Positions 1-7,562 are shown, numbered from the stretch's first letter. The stretch is 64,000 nt of DNA from Flavobacteriaceae bacterium (GCA_030538275.1 JAUNUH010000005.1:1-64000), one strand, 5' to 3'. Made by a program: numbers and translations. Notes: a model not told the origin generated them from the sequence alone.

Positions 1-1015
1 CCCATTCTCCTGTATAGGGATTATAGCCGCATTTCAACGGTTTTGAGATATCCAGGCCTTCTTGGTTGGTATGTGTGCGTTCTGTATAAGCTCTGCAATC
101 TGTGCAGATATAACGGAACTCACAATCTTTGCATACTTCAATCTCATCTTTGGTGAGGTTCCAGTATTTTTTGAACCCGGGTTTGTTGAGTGCCTCTTGC
201 AGCGTGGTGTCTTTTATATTACCATAACTTTGTGGCATGGATGGGCAGTTGCGGATTTCGCCGTTTTGGTCGATACCTATCTTTTTATATAAATAATTAT
301 TATGTACTTGAGATTCTAAATAAAAATCTTTGTCAATTACGAAATTCTTACTTTTGATAACACCACTGCTCAAAGGAATATGTAATACCGATTTTACAAA
401 ATGAAAGCTAATGTGACCTAATTCAAAACTCTTTTCTACGGGTGCTGAATGTAAAATAAATTGCAAATACTTTTCACAAATGAGCGAATGATTTTTTATA
501 TAATTGAACAATTGATCACTATATTCGGCAACAAATGAAATTTCATTAATTGCAGAATCGTTAAATAAATATAAATCAGAAATAATTTTTTCAATATCCT
601 TTAATTCAATTCCTTCTGTAATTCTGATTTGAAGATATTGAATATTTAATAAAATAATTTCATTTATAATTTTCTTAGTAAGTGAATTCTTTTTTCCAAT
701 GTCTATGATTAGATATTCTAAATGAGTTGGTTTTTCAATATATTTAAAATCACTTTTAAAAGGAACTAAATCCTCTATATTATCAGCAAAAAAGCCTAAC
801 CGATTATCTAGAATAAATTTTATATATTCTTCTAAAATTTCTTGCTCTTCGGGAGCTAAAGTTTGTTTCAATTCATTATAATTCAAGTCCTTGTTTGATA
901 GTAAATCATAAAAACTCAAAGGGATAATACGATACCATCCTTCATTTGACTCAGTAAGTATTGCCTGTTTATAGCCTTTTGTAATTTGAACAGAATCAAA
1001 AAGTTGTAAAAACAT
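1..1015 (-). CDS. SPASM-domain peptide maturase, module 1 (3' end outside window)
   Basis: The reading frame is open from an ATG at 1015 to the window edge, so the last ~15 codons are missing. By comparison with the gene at 4423-5475, residues after about 247 are the SPASM tail (CKDC, CTDC and KCGYNPYTGEW motifs); this stretch is identical in DNA to that gene. The N-terminal ~245 residues are unrelated by eye and show no CxxxCxxC radical-SAM motif. Where the module 2 protein has CNSC, this one reads HNNY, so the first SPASM cysteine pair is absent. In known grasp-with-spasm systems the SPASM protein acts with an ATP-grasp ligase on a GG-leader peptide. Upstream genes at 1017-3508 form the same operon. 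The exporter expected downstream lies outside the window. Family assignment is good; activity is uncertain because of the missing cysteines. Confidence 0.85.
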   Translation of the reverse strand, partial: MFLQLFDSVQITKGYKQAILTESNEGWYRIIPLSFYDLLSNKDLNYNELKQTLAPEEQEILEEYIKFILDNRLGFFADNIEDLVPFKSDFKYIEKPTHLEYLIIDIGKKNSLTKKIINEIILLNIQYLQIRITEGIELKDIEKIISDLYLFNDSAINEISFVAEYSDQLFNYIKNHSLICEKYLQFILHSAPVEKSFELGHISFHFVKSVLHIPLSSGVIKSKNFVIDKDFYLESQVHNNYLYKKIGIDQNGEIRNCPSMPQSYGNIKDTTLQEALNKPGFKKYWNLTKDEIEVCKDCEFRYICTDCRAYTERTHTNQEGLDISKPLKCGYNPYTGEW

Positions 1016-1016
1016 A

Positions 1017-1175
1017 TTAATGCAGTTGTGAATATGGTTTAATTGATCTCAATACTCTGATGCGTTTACTTTGTAGTTTGTTATAAGACGCGTGTTTTAC
1101 AACACTCATATTACCGCACTCAACCCACTTTTGAAAGGTAAATTCATTACCTTTTAGTTTTAATGAATTTTTCAT
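1017..1175 (-). CDS. small basic protein between ATP-grasp and SPASM genes, module 1
   Basis: A 52-codon frame starts at ATG 1175, 12 bp after the ATP-grasp stop, and its TAA at 1019-1017 lies one base before the SPASM start codon. This tight packing suggests translation as part of the operon. The peptide is Lys/Arg-rich, starts MKNSLKLKGN and ends IKPYSQLH, with one Cys at residue 20. It has no signal peptide or membrane segment. Module 2 has a small basic ORF of 65 residues in exactly the same place, although the two share little obvious sequence. I do not recognise the family. It could be an accessory binding protein or a chance frame; conserved position is the main support. Confidence 0.5.
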   Translation of the reverse strand: MKNSLKLKGNEFTFQKWVECGNMSVVKHASYNKLQSKRIRVLRSIKPYSQLH

Positions 1176-1187
1176 AGTTCAATCTAT

Positions 1188-2114
1188 TTACAAACAATTT
1201 GCTATATGCCTGGAAATATCATAACCTCCAAAATAATTCAAATCCTCAAATTGTCCTAATGGATTAACTTCTAAAAAATAATATTCATTATTAGCAGAAA
1301 GAATGTCCATTGTACCCGTGTTTAAATTAAGTGTCTTTGATAATAACAGAATTTTTCTATTCAATTGCGGAGATAAAGCATATTGCAAGTATTTTTTATC
1401 GAATGTTTGATTATTTCTTACATCAATCTCATTCGAAAAATCAAAAGTGGCAATTGCCCAAACATTTTCCTCAAAAAAGAAAATTCTTAGTTCATAATAC
1501 TTTTTGATCTTCTCTTGAAGAAAGAAAGGAGTTTTATCATCACGATCATCGTCTATTTCATCCAATCTTACTTCTTTGGTATAATTGAGATACAACTTGT
1601 TGTCATGAAAGATATGCATGACCTCAGAAATTGATTTGTTTATATACTCTTTTTCACTGTTCAAATTCTGAATATTATTGGTTTTCATCAAAAGATGTGT
1701 TTCTGGAATTTTCCATCCCAATTTCTTTGCAATCATTAAAACCTCAAGTTTATTTACTTCTTTGTTATTTAGATTGCCAAATATTTTGATATTTAAGTGT
1801 TCCAGTAAAAAGTATATAAAATGTTTAAGTGATTTTATTTCTTCATTGAAAAAAGTGATTAAATTCTCATCACTTTCACTATAGTTTTGAAAAAAACCAA
1901 TTGTCCCATTTCTGTAATAAACTGATTCGAAATTTTTTAAATTATATTTTTCATATTCTATAGTAAGCTCAAAAATCTCTTTATCGAAATTAAAATATAA
2001 ATCCCTTATCAGATTATCCATATTTAAACGTACAAACGGCTTTTTTTGAAATAATAGCCATGCACATATTTCATTGGTCATTGCATCATTCGAGGCACTG
2101 ATGATTAGTTTCAT
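1188..2114 (-). CDS. ATP-grasp peptide ligase, grasp-with-spasm type, module 1
   Basis: 308 residues, MvdD/RimK-like ATP-grasp fold. The C-terminal ATP-grasp signature is clear: TGTMDIL near residue 267 followed by YYFLEVNPLGQF, where the Glu and Asn bind Mg-ATP. A basic/aromatic stretch before it (LQEKIKKYYELRIFFF) matches the central part of the family. Such ligases activate Asp/Glu side chains of a precursor as acyl phosphates and form ester or amide cross-links. The likely substrate is the peptide at 3281-3508. Its start overlaps the end of the preceding gene by 29 bp, which suggests translational coupling. It is a distant paralogue of the 327-residue ligase at 5649-6632, not a recent copy, in contrast to the identical SPASM tails. 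Confidence 0.88.
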   Translation of the reverse strand: MKLIISASNDAMTNEICAWLLFQKKPFVRLNMDNLIRDLYFNFDKEIFELTIEYEKYNLKNFESVYYRNGTIGFFQNYSESDENLITFFNEEIKSLKHFIYFLLEHLNIKIFGNLNNKEVNKLEVLMIAKKLGWKIPETHLLMKTNNIQNLNSEKEYINKSISEVMHIFHDNKLYLNYTKEVRLDEIDDDRDDKTPFFLQEKIKKYYELRIFFFEENVWAIATFDFSNEIDVRNNQTFDKKYLQYALSPQLNRKILLLSKTLNLNTGTMDILSANNEYYFLEVNPLGQFEDLNYFGGYDISRHIANCL

Positions 2115-3153
2115 TGATTTTTATTAAATGTTTTTTCATGAATTCAATGTATTTTTTATCATTGCTTTGTGAACCCACAACGCCACTGTATGGAAAAACA
2201 TAATCGGTATTGCGGAGGTTGTAAAGCCTCTTTTTTAGCAAGTCATCTATACTGCTCATACCTATTTTACTGCGGTTTTCATTGATTTGTTCAACAAATT
2301 GATTTCCCTTTTCGCCCCTTTTCTCGGGGACAAACCATTCATGAACATAACAACATTCAAAATCTTCTTCTTCAAAGGCGAATTCTTTAATATCAAAATG
2401 TATGGGATTAAAGTTTTCGGTTCCTTTTACTAAATCGGATAAGTGACCTGCAAATTCAGGTGATAGCTTTCCTTGATTCAATGCGTTATTAATTTCATTA
2501 CTAAAATCAACCTGTTGAGGAAATAAGGAATTTCTTGCCAATTGGTGAACAATTATGATATAAAAACCGTTAAAAAAATCTGTCGAACTTCTAGACAAAC
2601 CTATATTATATTCATTTGGAAACCCTTTTTTGATGAATAATTTATACAATTCATTGGAGACAATACTGTCATATTTTTCTATGTTTTCGGCAAATTTGTC
2701 ATAATCTCCATCCGACAACAATCTATAATACTGGTCAAGGAAATGCAATGAATCCAGTTTCATTCTATACTCCAAATCAATTTTGAAATTGCAGTTGGTT
2801 TTGCGCGAGTTGTACTGGTTGCCAAAATGTTTATTATGAAAATCCTTGTCAAATCGATAATCCATACAATTCAATCGCTGGTACTTTTCATGTGCCAAAT
2901 CTGTTTTTTTGGAATGAATCAATACCATCATATCATTATATAAATCCTTGGCATGTGGCTCATCAAAAAAACCGAAAGCCTTTTCATAATGCTCATGCGC
3001 TTTTTCTAAATCATTGTCCACAATTGCCATTTCAGCCTGATGGATATGTTGGTAATATTGAATGAGATTAGGGTCTTTGAGTTCAATAGATTGTGAACCA
3101 ACCATTCTAAATAATAAAAATAACAGTATTAAAGTGGAAATTTTAAAATTCAT
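2086..3153 (-). CDS. secreted DUF6624-like protein, module 1
   Basis: 355 residues with a Sec signal peptide (MNFKISTLILLFLLFRMVGSQS). Residues ~35-90 look like a TPR-type helical repeat (AEMAIVDNDLEKAHEHYEKA). The C-terminal part resembles the DUF6624 pattern, with an alpha-helical segment followed by NRSKIGMSSID, equivalent to RAEIGLPPLQD in the module 2 protein and NKTIGLPSIE in the module 3 fragment. Function unknown. It lies between precursor and ligase, and a relative recurs in each cassette, so it probably belongs to the system, perhaps as a periplasmic partner, receptor or immunity-like protein. Those roles are inference only. The family match was made by eye. Confidence 0.75.
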   Translation of the reverse strand: MNFKISTLILLFLLFRMVGSQSIELKDPNLIQYYQHIHQAEMAIVDNDLEKAHEHYEKAFGFFDEPHAKDLYNDMMVLIHSKKTDLAHEKYQRLNCMDYRFDKDFHNKHFGNQYNSRKTNCNFKIDLEYRMKLDSLHFLDQYYRLLSDGDYDKFAENIEKYDSIVSNELYKLFIKKGFPNEYNIGLSRSSTDFFNGFYIIIVHQLARNSLFPQQVDFSNEINNALNQGKLSPEFAGHLSDLVKGTENFNPIHFDIKEFAFEEEDFECCYVHEWFVPEKRGEKGNQFVEQINENRSKIGMSSIDDLLKKRLYNLRNTDYVFPYSGVVGSQSNDKKYIEFMKKHLIKINETNHQCLE

Positions 3154-3280
3154 ACAAGCTTTAGAGCTAAATTATACCTACATTTCAAACGTTATGTTAA
3201 TTTCTTTATTTTACTCAAAAAGAAAAAAAGGCTGTTTTACTTTCTTTGTATTACAGCCAATTTTTTGAATAATTCAAGGT

Positions 3281-3508
3281 TTAGCAAGGATAAGAATCTT
3301 TAAAAACTTCACCAAAATAAACCCAATTACCATCAATTTTTTTATCACCAGTATAGGTTACACAAGTGCAATAACCATTACTTGGATAATTCTGCAATTC
3401 TCTTTCACCCTTAGGGCTAGTTTCTAAATCACCACCCTTACCACCAAAAGTGTTTAAGAGCTTAACATTCTCTAATTGATAAGCTTCCAATTTTTCTAAT
3501 TTTCTCAT
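3281..3508 (-). CDS. GG-leader precursor peptide, module 1
   Basis: 75 residues. The leader begins MRKLEKLEAYQLENVKLLN and ends in FGGKGG at residues 21-26, the double-glycine type cleavage site typical of Bacteroidota natural product precursors (GG-Bacteroidales-like). The core that follows is about 49 residues, rich in Asp/Glu/Lys/Ser/Thr and aromatic residues, with CTC in the middle and a C-terminal Cys. Acidic plus hydroxyl/lysine residues fit an ATP-grasp cross-linking enzyme. It is the first gene of the minus-strand operon and is read divergently from the XRE regulator at 3659. The modification pattern cannot be read from sequence. Confidence 0.85.
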   Translation of the reverse strand: MRKLEKLEAYQLENVKLLNTFGGKGGDLETSPKGERELQNYPSNGYCTCVTYTGDKKIDGNWVYFGEVFKDSYPC

Positions 3509-3556
3509 AATTATACGTAAATTTTATTATTAAAAAAAGGTCTTTCCTTTTTTTCT

Positions 3557-3572
3557 TTTACAAACTTGTAAA
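3557..3572. promoter_or_regulatory. operator-like inverted repeat TTTACAA-AC-TTGTAAA
   Basis: Perfect 7-bp arms separated by AC, between the precursor gene and the XRE gene. The same element, with 6-bp arms, is at 7612-7625. It lies about 50 bp upstream of the precursor start codon on the minus strand, so it may control the peptide operon. Binding protein unknown; the adjacent XRE regulator is the obvious candidate. Confidence 0.5.
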
Positions 3573-3600
3573 TTAATTTTCAAAGCTTAATGCTGGTTTA

Positions 3601-3641
3601 CCGATAATTTTAATCGGCTAACCGATAATTTTGTATTTTTG
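3601..3641 (+). promoter_or_regulatory. CCGAT operator repeats and -7 element before the XRE gene
   Basis: CCGAT at 3601-3605 and ATCGG at 3613-3617 form an inverted repeat; a second CCGAT lies at 3622-3626. A Bacteroidota -7 motif TATTTTTG is at 3634-3641, 18 bp before the ATG at 3659. The repeats would overlap the -33 region, which suggests autorepression by the encoded regulator. The arrangement is conserved at 7655-7695. Confidence 0.55.
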
Positions 3642-3658
3642 TAATAAATTGATTTATT

Positions 3659-4003
3659 ATGACTTTCGGAAGTGTTCTATTAAGAAATCGGGTAAAAAAC
3701 AATTACACTCAAAATCAAGTTGCAGAACTACTACAAGTTTCTCAAAGTACATATTGTGATTGGGAAAGTGGTAGTGCTATACCAAAAACAGAAAATCTGA
3801 TTAAGGTTGCATCTTTATACAATTTAGATTTGAATGAATTATTAGCTTCGTTTCATCAAGAAAAAGTGAATATAGTAAACAGTCCTAATACGATTAGTAA
3901 TAGTCCAAATTCAAAAATAGAAACAACTGAAGCCTTGGTAAAAATAGCCGAAAACATTGAAAAGCTTGTAGTTCTTATTGAGAAATTATACAATAAAGAA
4001 TAG
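3659..4003 (+). CDS. XRE-family (HTH) transcriptional regulator, module 1
   Basis: 114 residues. Residues ~4-62 form a Cro/C1-type HTH: QNQVAELLQVSQSTYCDWESG carries the recognition helix, followed by IPKTENLIKVASLYNLDLNELL. After an Asn/Ser-rich linker (SPNTISNSPNS) the C-terminal ~28 residues look like a coiled coil (TTEALVKIAENIEKLVVLIEKL), probably for oligomerisation. It is divergent from the precursor operon and has CCGAT repeats over its own promoter, so it most likely regulates the cassette and itself. A near-identical copy at 7713-8057 is broken by a stop codon, leaving this as the intact version. Confidence 0.85.
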   Translation: MTFGSVLLRNRVKNNYTQNQVAELLQVSQSTYCDWESGSAIPKTENLIKVASLYNLDLNELLASFHQEKVNIVNSPNTISNSPNSKIETTEALVKIAENIEKLVVLIEKLYNKE

Positions 4004-4221
4004 GAAAAACGGCTTGATTCAATAAAAAAGTAAATCTTGTAACAATTTTATAAATACTGTTTTCTAAAACTTACTGATAAAACAATGGATAAGGGTATTC
4101 TGAACATAATTTAATCAAAAATATTTAAGGAATCGTATGATTCAGTAATGAATTCAAATTTCTTTTGTAGTTTTAAAACTTCTCTTGTCATTTATTCATG
4201 TAGTTTTTTATTTAAAGGTAT

Positions 4222-4368
4222 TCACGAAACTCCACTTCGTTCGTTTTCAGACAAGTTGCGGATTTGATGAATAGGAATGGTTTTGCCGTAATGTTTGGCA
4301 ATAATCTTTAAGCAAGTTGGACCGCAGTCTTTGGCATCGGGTTGTTTGTAGTGAGGGAATTTTTTCAA
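4222..4368 (-). pseudogene. N-terminal stub of a C39-peptidase ABC exporter, copy A
   Basis: A 48-codon frame from TTG 4368 to TGA 4224-4222. It encodes the start of the peptidase C39 domain of bacteriocin-processing ABC transporters (PCAT type): KQPDAKDCGPTCLKIIAKHYG contains the catalytic Cys of the DCGPTC motif. It then stops after NERSGVS, where the family continues for several hundred residues. It follows the SPASM gene by 54 bp, the place where a leader-cleaving exporter would sit. The second copy at 8287-8433 has the same length and stop, so the truncation predates the duplication. It has no ATG; TTG occupies the expected start. Confidence 0.8.
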
Positions 4369-4422
4369 TTTTGAATGTTTAATGCTTGATTTTGAATTAA
4401 TTCATAATTCATAATTCACAAT

Positions 4423-5475
4423 TCAAAATCCATAAAACTCAATGGCTTTTTGTTTTAGGGGATTTGTGCTCCATTCGGCCCATTCTCCTGTATAGGGATT
4501 ATAGCCGCATTTCAACGGTTTTGAGATATCCAGGCCTTCTTGGTTGGTATGTGTGCGTTCTGTATAAGCTCTGCAATCTGTGCAGATATAACGGAACTCA
4601 CAATCTTTGCATACTTCAATCTCATCTTTGGTGAGGTTCCAGTATTTTTTGAACCCGGGTTTGTTGAGTGCCTCTTGCAGCGTGGTGTCTTTTATATTAC
4701 CATAACTTTGTGGCATGGATGGGCAGTTGCGGATTTCGCCGTTTTGGTCGATAGATATTTTAAGGTTGAGGCAGGAGTTGCAAGACTTTGAAGTTAAATA
4801 TGTTCTTAAATTTGGATGAAACAAACTTTCAGATATAATTCCACAATTTTTTTTATCTATTAGTTTTGACTTCACAAAATATACCTCTTCATTTTCAAAT
4901 TTTTCTGTCAATGAACAATTAGTAACGACTAACCTTGCAATAATCTTGTTTGTTAAATAAAAATTTAGATATTCATTAGTCGAATATAATTCATTTTTTT
5001 GAACTATAATTTCTAGAGATAAAAGATCTTGGTTTAAAACCCTTTCTATAATCAGTACCAACTCCTCAATTTTTGGAGAAAAAAATAAGCGTAATTGTAA
5101 GGACTCGAATACAAAATCTAACTTTTCTAAACTATCTAATACGTTATTTGTGCTTTGAGAATCCAAAATAATGTCTTCAATATGAAAAGAAGAAGAATAT
5201 TTTTCATTTCGAATACTAATATTTTTTTGTTTTGATTTTGTAAAGAAAATAAAGTTTTCTAAAACAAGAAAATTCAAATATTTCTCAATATTTTTAACAC
5301 TTGAAATATCATATTTCGTTAATATAACATCCAAATCTTTGTTAAGGTTAGATTGTATGAATAAAGATAATTCTTTTGGAATTTGACAATAGACACCTCT
5401 TTCGGTATCAATTACAGTAGAGAGTTTTGCGCCATCAGTAAAATAACAACAACTGAAAAGATTAAGAAATCTCAT
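4423..5475 (-). CDS. SPASM-domain peptide maturase, module 2
   Basis: 350 residues. The C-terminal SPASM domain has cysteines at 232, 235 (CNSC), 251, 289, 292 (CKDC), 298, 301 (CTDC) and 323, suited to auxiliary Fe-S clusters. The N-terminal half lacks a CxxxCxxC radical-SAM motif, as is described for SPASM proteins of grasp-with-spasm systems. Its partner would be the ATP-grasp ligase at 5649-6632 and its substrate the peptide at 7341-7562. It overlaps the small ORF upstream by 14 bp. From residue ~242 the DNA is identical to the module 1 gene, while the part before it is different, indicating recombination at this point. Confidence 0.88.
   Translation of the reverse strand: MRFLNLFSCCYFTDGAKLSTVIDTERGVYCQIPKELSLFIQSNLNKDLDVILTKYDISSVKNIEKYLNFLVLENFIFFTKSKQKNISIRNEKYSSSFHIEDIILDSQSTNNVLDSLEKLDFVFESLQLRLFFSPKIEELVLIIERVLNQDLLSLEIIVQKNELYSTNEYLNFYLTNKIIARLVVTNCSLTEKFENEEVYFVKSKLIDKKNCGIISESLFHPNLRTYLTSKSCNSCLNLKISIDQNGEIRNCPSMPQSYGNIKDTTLQEALNKPGFKKYWNLTKDEIEVCKDCEFRYICTDCRAYTERTHTNQEGLDISKPLKCGYNPYTGEWAEWSTNPLKQKAIEFYGF
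4479..4753. repeat. 275-bp perfect repeat of 1-275 (SPASM tail)
   Basis: No mismatch was found by eye between 4479-4753 and 1-275. The match ends at base 4753/275 and probably extends left of the window. It covers SPASM residues ~242-332 of the module 2 protein. The flanking N-terminal coding sequences are not alignable by eye, so this is a sharp recombination boundary. Confidence 0.9.
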
Positions 5476-5659
5476 ATATTTTACTTATGCATTTCGTATG
5501 AGATTTTCTTAAATAAACTTGTCTATAAAAATTGTTTACTCTCCCTTTTACTAAAAAGCTAGAAAAAGTTGATTTTTTCATTTCAATAATTTCACTATTA
5601 AAATAAGCAATTGGAAGTTTTCCTTTTTTTACTAAATTATTGATTTCCTCAACTTTCAT
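5462..5659 (-). CDS. small basic protein between ATP-grasp and SPASM genes, module 2
   Basis: 65 residues, starting MKVEEINNLVKKGKLP and ending SKIYEIS. The start overlaps the ATP-grasp gene by 11 bp and the end overlaps the SPASM gene by 14 bp, the pattern of translationally coupled operon genes. It is Lys/Arg/Ser-rich with a single Cys, and has no signal peptide. A 52-residue basic ORF sits at the same place in module 1. I do not recognise the family. It might be a peptide-binding accessory factor, but nothing in the sequence proves this. Confidence 0.6.
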   Translation of the reverse strand: MKVEEINNLVKKGKLPIAYFNSEIIEMKKSTFSSFLVKGRVNNFYRQVYLRKSHTKCISKIYEIS

Positions 5660-6632
5660 TTTTATCTCTTTTTATCATATACTCTACAACTTCTTTTTCA
5701 AAATCCAAATTCCCTCGAAATGAATAGCCCGAAATTTGTCCAACTGGATTTACTTCTAAAAAGTAAAATTCGTTATTTTCTGATTGTAAAATGTCTATAC
5801 AACCAATGTTCAACTTTATAGTTTCCATTAATTTTACGATTCTTTCTTCAATTTCATTAGGCAGCTCGCTATAAATAATACGAAAAACATCTTCATTTCC
5901 ATCTGTTTTTCTTGAATCAATTTTTGATATTTCATTTTCCTGTGTAAGTAGTTCGACAGGGAAACATTTTCTGTTAAAGTACAAAATTCTATATTCTTTC
6001 TTTTTTATTATAAGCTCCTGAAAAATACTCATTTGGAACCTAATTGGAAGTATATTTATAAAATTGGTGTCTATAACCTTTGTATAAATAGGATTAATAA
6101 GAAAATTGTTTTCTGTAAAGTTTCTTGGGAAATTACCAATAGCTTTTGTAATAATCTTGCTGTGTCTTTTCATGAAAGAAGCCAATGCATTTTTATTGTT
6201 TGTCACAATAAAATCAGGGACATTTAATCCACAGCTCATTGCTTTATGCAAAATTGTCAATTTATTTACATTAGCTTTATCAATTTTTGGTATCCACTCA
6301 GCATTTCTTAATGAATGATCTAAAAACTGCCTAAATTCATAAATTTCAGAAGATATAGTTTTTCTTAATCCAATATTAAACTTTTTATCGTCAACAATTC
6401 TGGGTAACTCATCTGTTGTTAACCACCTTCTGTTCAAAATAACCCTTACTTCTTTTGAAAGATTTCTTCCATTTACTAAAAGATGATTGTTTTTATTAAT
6501 ATAAATCTCCGTCTCATTTCGAAAGATGGATTCTCCCGTTAATATCATATAATCTGCTTGGTAGTAATTCAACCACTCTATAAAACGGGAATGAGAAAGA
6601 TCTCCAGCTTCGGTAGTTAAAACAAGAATCAT
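5649..6632 (-). CDS. ATP-grasp peptide ligase, grasp-with-spasm type, module 2
   Basis: 327 residues, ATP-grasp fold of the MvdD/RimK type. The C-terminal Mg-ATP motif reads GCIDILQSENNEFYFLEVNP at about residues 280-300. The central region has a conserved EYRILYFNRKCFPVEL strand pair. It probably activates acidic side chains in the peptide at 7341-7562 to make ester or amide cross-links. It starts 5 bp after the DUF6624-like gene and overlaps the small ORF downstream, so it lies inside a five-gene operon. Similarity to the module 1 ligase is at family level only, so enzyme and substrate seem to have diverged together. Confidence 0.88.
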   Translation of the reverse strand: MILVLTTEAGDLSHSRFIEWLNYYQADYMILTGESIFRNETEIYINKNNHLLVNGRNLSKEVRVILNRRWLTTDELPRIVDDKKFNIGLRKTISSEIYEFRQFLDHSLRNAEWIPKIDKANVNKLTILHKAMSCGLNVPDFIVTNNKNALASFMKRHSKIITKAIGNFPRNFTENNFLINPIYTKVIDTNFINILPIRFQMSIFQELIIKKKEYRILYFNRKCFPVELLTQENEISKIDSRKTDGNEDVFRIIYSELPNEIEERIVKLMETIKLNIGCIDILQSENNEFYFLEVNPVGQISGYSFRGNLDFEKEVVEYMIKRDKNES

Positions 6633-6637
6633 AAACT

Positions 6638-7264
6638 TTAATTACAGTGTATAAACATAGAATCCTGCAATGGAGGTAAACCAATTTCTGCACGAACAGA
6701 ATCGGATTTCTTACGGTATTTTAAACAAGGTTTGCCAAATTGTGAGCCGTATAATATTTTACTGTTTCCCAAAGAATCCCTTCTAATTATGTAGTATTTG
6801 TCTAAATAAAAAATGAAATTATCCATTTGCAGATTACCTTTTTCAACTTCTGATAAAAATAAATTAAAATACTCCTTTTCATTTATAAGTCTATGCGGAT
6901 TATGCAGTAAGACGGCATGGGCAGCAGCCTTGACACATTCGAATTTCATGTTATTTTCACCCAAAATTTCATTTCTTGGAAATCCATTTTTTCTTACAAA
7001 TTGAACAATTTTGTTAAAATTTACTGTATCAACCGCATGAATTAAACTCCATTCCATACGTAATCCATTAGGTTTGCCATCAAATACAAAATGGCCTAGT
7101 CTTATACCTTGATCGAAACCATAAATTTGACACAATTCAAATGCAAGGCTATCCTGTTTATTTTTTTTATATGAATAGTTCAATTCTTTCGAATTACTAA
7201 CTTTACAGCTGATAAAATGTAAACAAACAATAATAACTATATATTTTAAATGGCTAAACTTCAT
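6638..7264 (-). CDS. DUF6624-like lipoprotein, module 2
   Basis: 208 residues with a lipoprotein signal (hydrophobic segment followed by FISCKVS; Cys at residue 20 would be lipidated). The body resembles DUF6624: a helix with AAHAVLLHNPHR, then YIIRRDSLGNSKILYGSQFG and the final RAEIGLPPLQDS motif. Function of that family is unknown. It occupies the same slot, between precursor and ATP-grasp, as the 355-residue protein in module 1. It is probably an envelope-located partner of the modified peptide. Immunity, reception or anchoring are all possible and unproven. Confidence 0.75.
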   Translation of the reverse strand: MKFSHLKYIVIIVCLHFISCKVSNSKELNYSYKKNKQDSLAFELCQIYGFDQGIRLGHFVFDGKPNGLRMEWSLIHAVDTVNFNKIVQFVRKNGFPRNEILGENNMKFECVKAAAHAVLLHNPHRLINEKEYFNLFLSEVEKGNLQMDNFIFYLDKYYIIRRDSLGNSKILYGSQFGKPCLKYRKKSDSVRAEIGLPPLQDSMFIHCN

Positions 7265-7340
7265 AATTTAAAGTTCTAAGAAAAGGAATTAGCTTTGTAT
7301 TTTTAAAAATACAAAGCTAAAAAGAATAAATAGTTAATAT

Positions 7341-7562
7341 TTATATTGGCATATTAAATGTCCCGAGAAATCTATCCCCCTTATCAAACTCACCATTGCC
7401 ATTTGAGTCTTCGTACTCATTTTCTGCGACCTCTGTATAGGTTGTTAAATCGGCGAACCCTACTTGTTTAACTAAAGTAGTGGAGGTCCCTCCTTTAATA
7501 GAAACCAATTGACTTTTTTTGATTTCAGTTTCTTTAAAATTTTTTAGTTTTAATTTTTTCAT
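7341..7562 (-). CDS. GG-leader precursor peptide, module 2
   Basis: 73 residues using the ATG at 7562. An upstream ATG at 7637 would add 25 residues encoded within the shared control region and is less likely. The leader MKKLKLKNFKETEIKKSQLVSIKGG ends in GG at residues 24-25. The core is rich in Thr, Ser, Asp and Glu, with DSNGNGEFDKGD at about residues 52-63, which resembles a calcium-binding EF-hand or dockerin loop and also offers acidic side chains for an ATP-grasp ligase. It has no cysteine, unlike the module 1 peptide. First gene of the module 2 operon. Confidence 0.82.
   Translation of the reverse strand: MKKLKLKNFKETEIKKSQLVSIKGGTSTTLVKQVGFADLTTYTEVAENEYEDSNGNGEFDKGDRFLGTFNMPI

Larger units (their letters stand above)
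3524..4533. repeat. long direct repeat, copy A (regulator, exporter stub, SPASM tail)
   Basis: This block matches 7578-8598 at high identity with small indels: the offset changes from 4054 to 4065 along its length. It contains the divergent control region, the XRE gene, a gene-poor spacer, the C39 exporter stub and the last ~37 codons of the SPASM gene. The match stops abruptly at 4533/8598. The two copies differ at scattered bases, including the nonsense change in the second regulator. Confidence 0.9.

Noticed and set aside
4390-4430. Tandem AATTCATAATTC-type short repeats (also at 8460-8490 and, weakly, 10150-10165)
   Set aside because: This low-complexity pattern is common in AT-rich intergenic DNA of Bacteroidota. 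There is no spacer structure, so it is not CRISPR, and no attachment-site logic was seen.
62-4791. Plus-strand frames 62-292 and 4540-4791 with identical 70-residue translations, which look like a repeated gene family
   Set aside because: They are antisense to the identical SPASM tails; the minus-strand frames have clear cysteine motifs and a genuine context.
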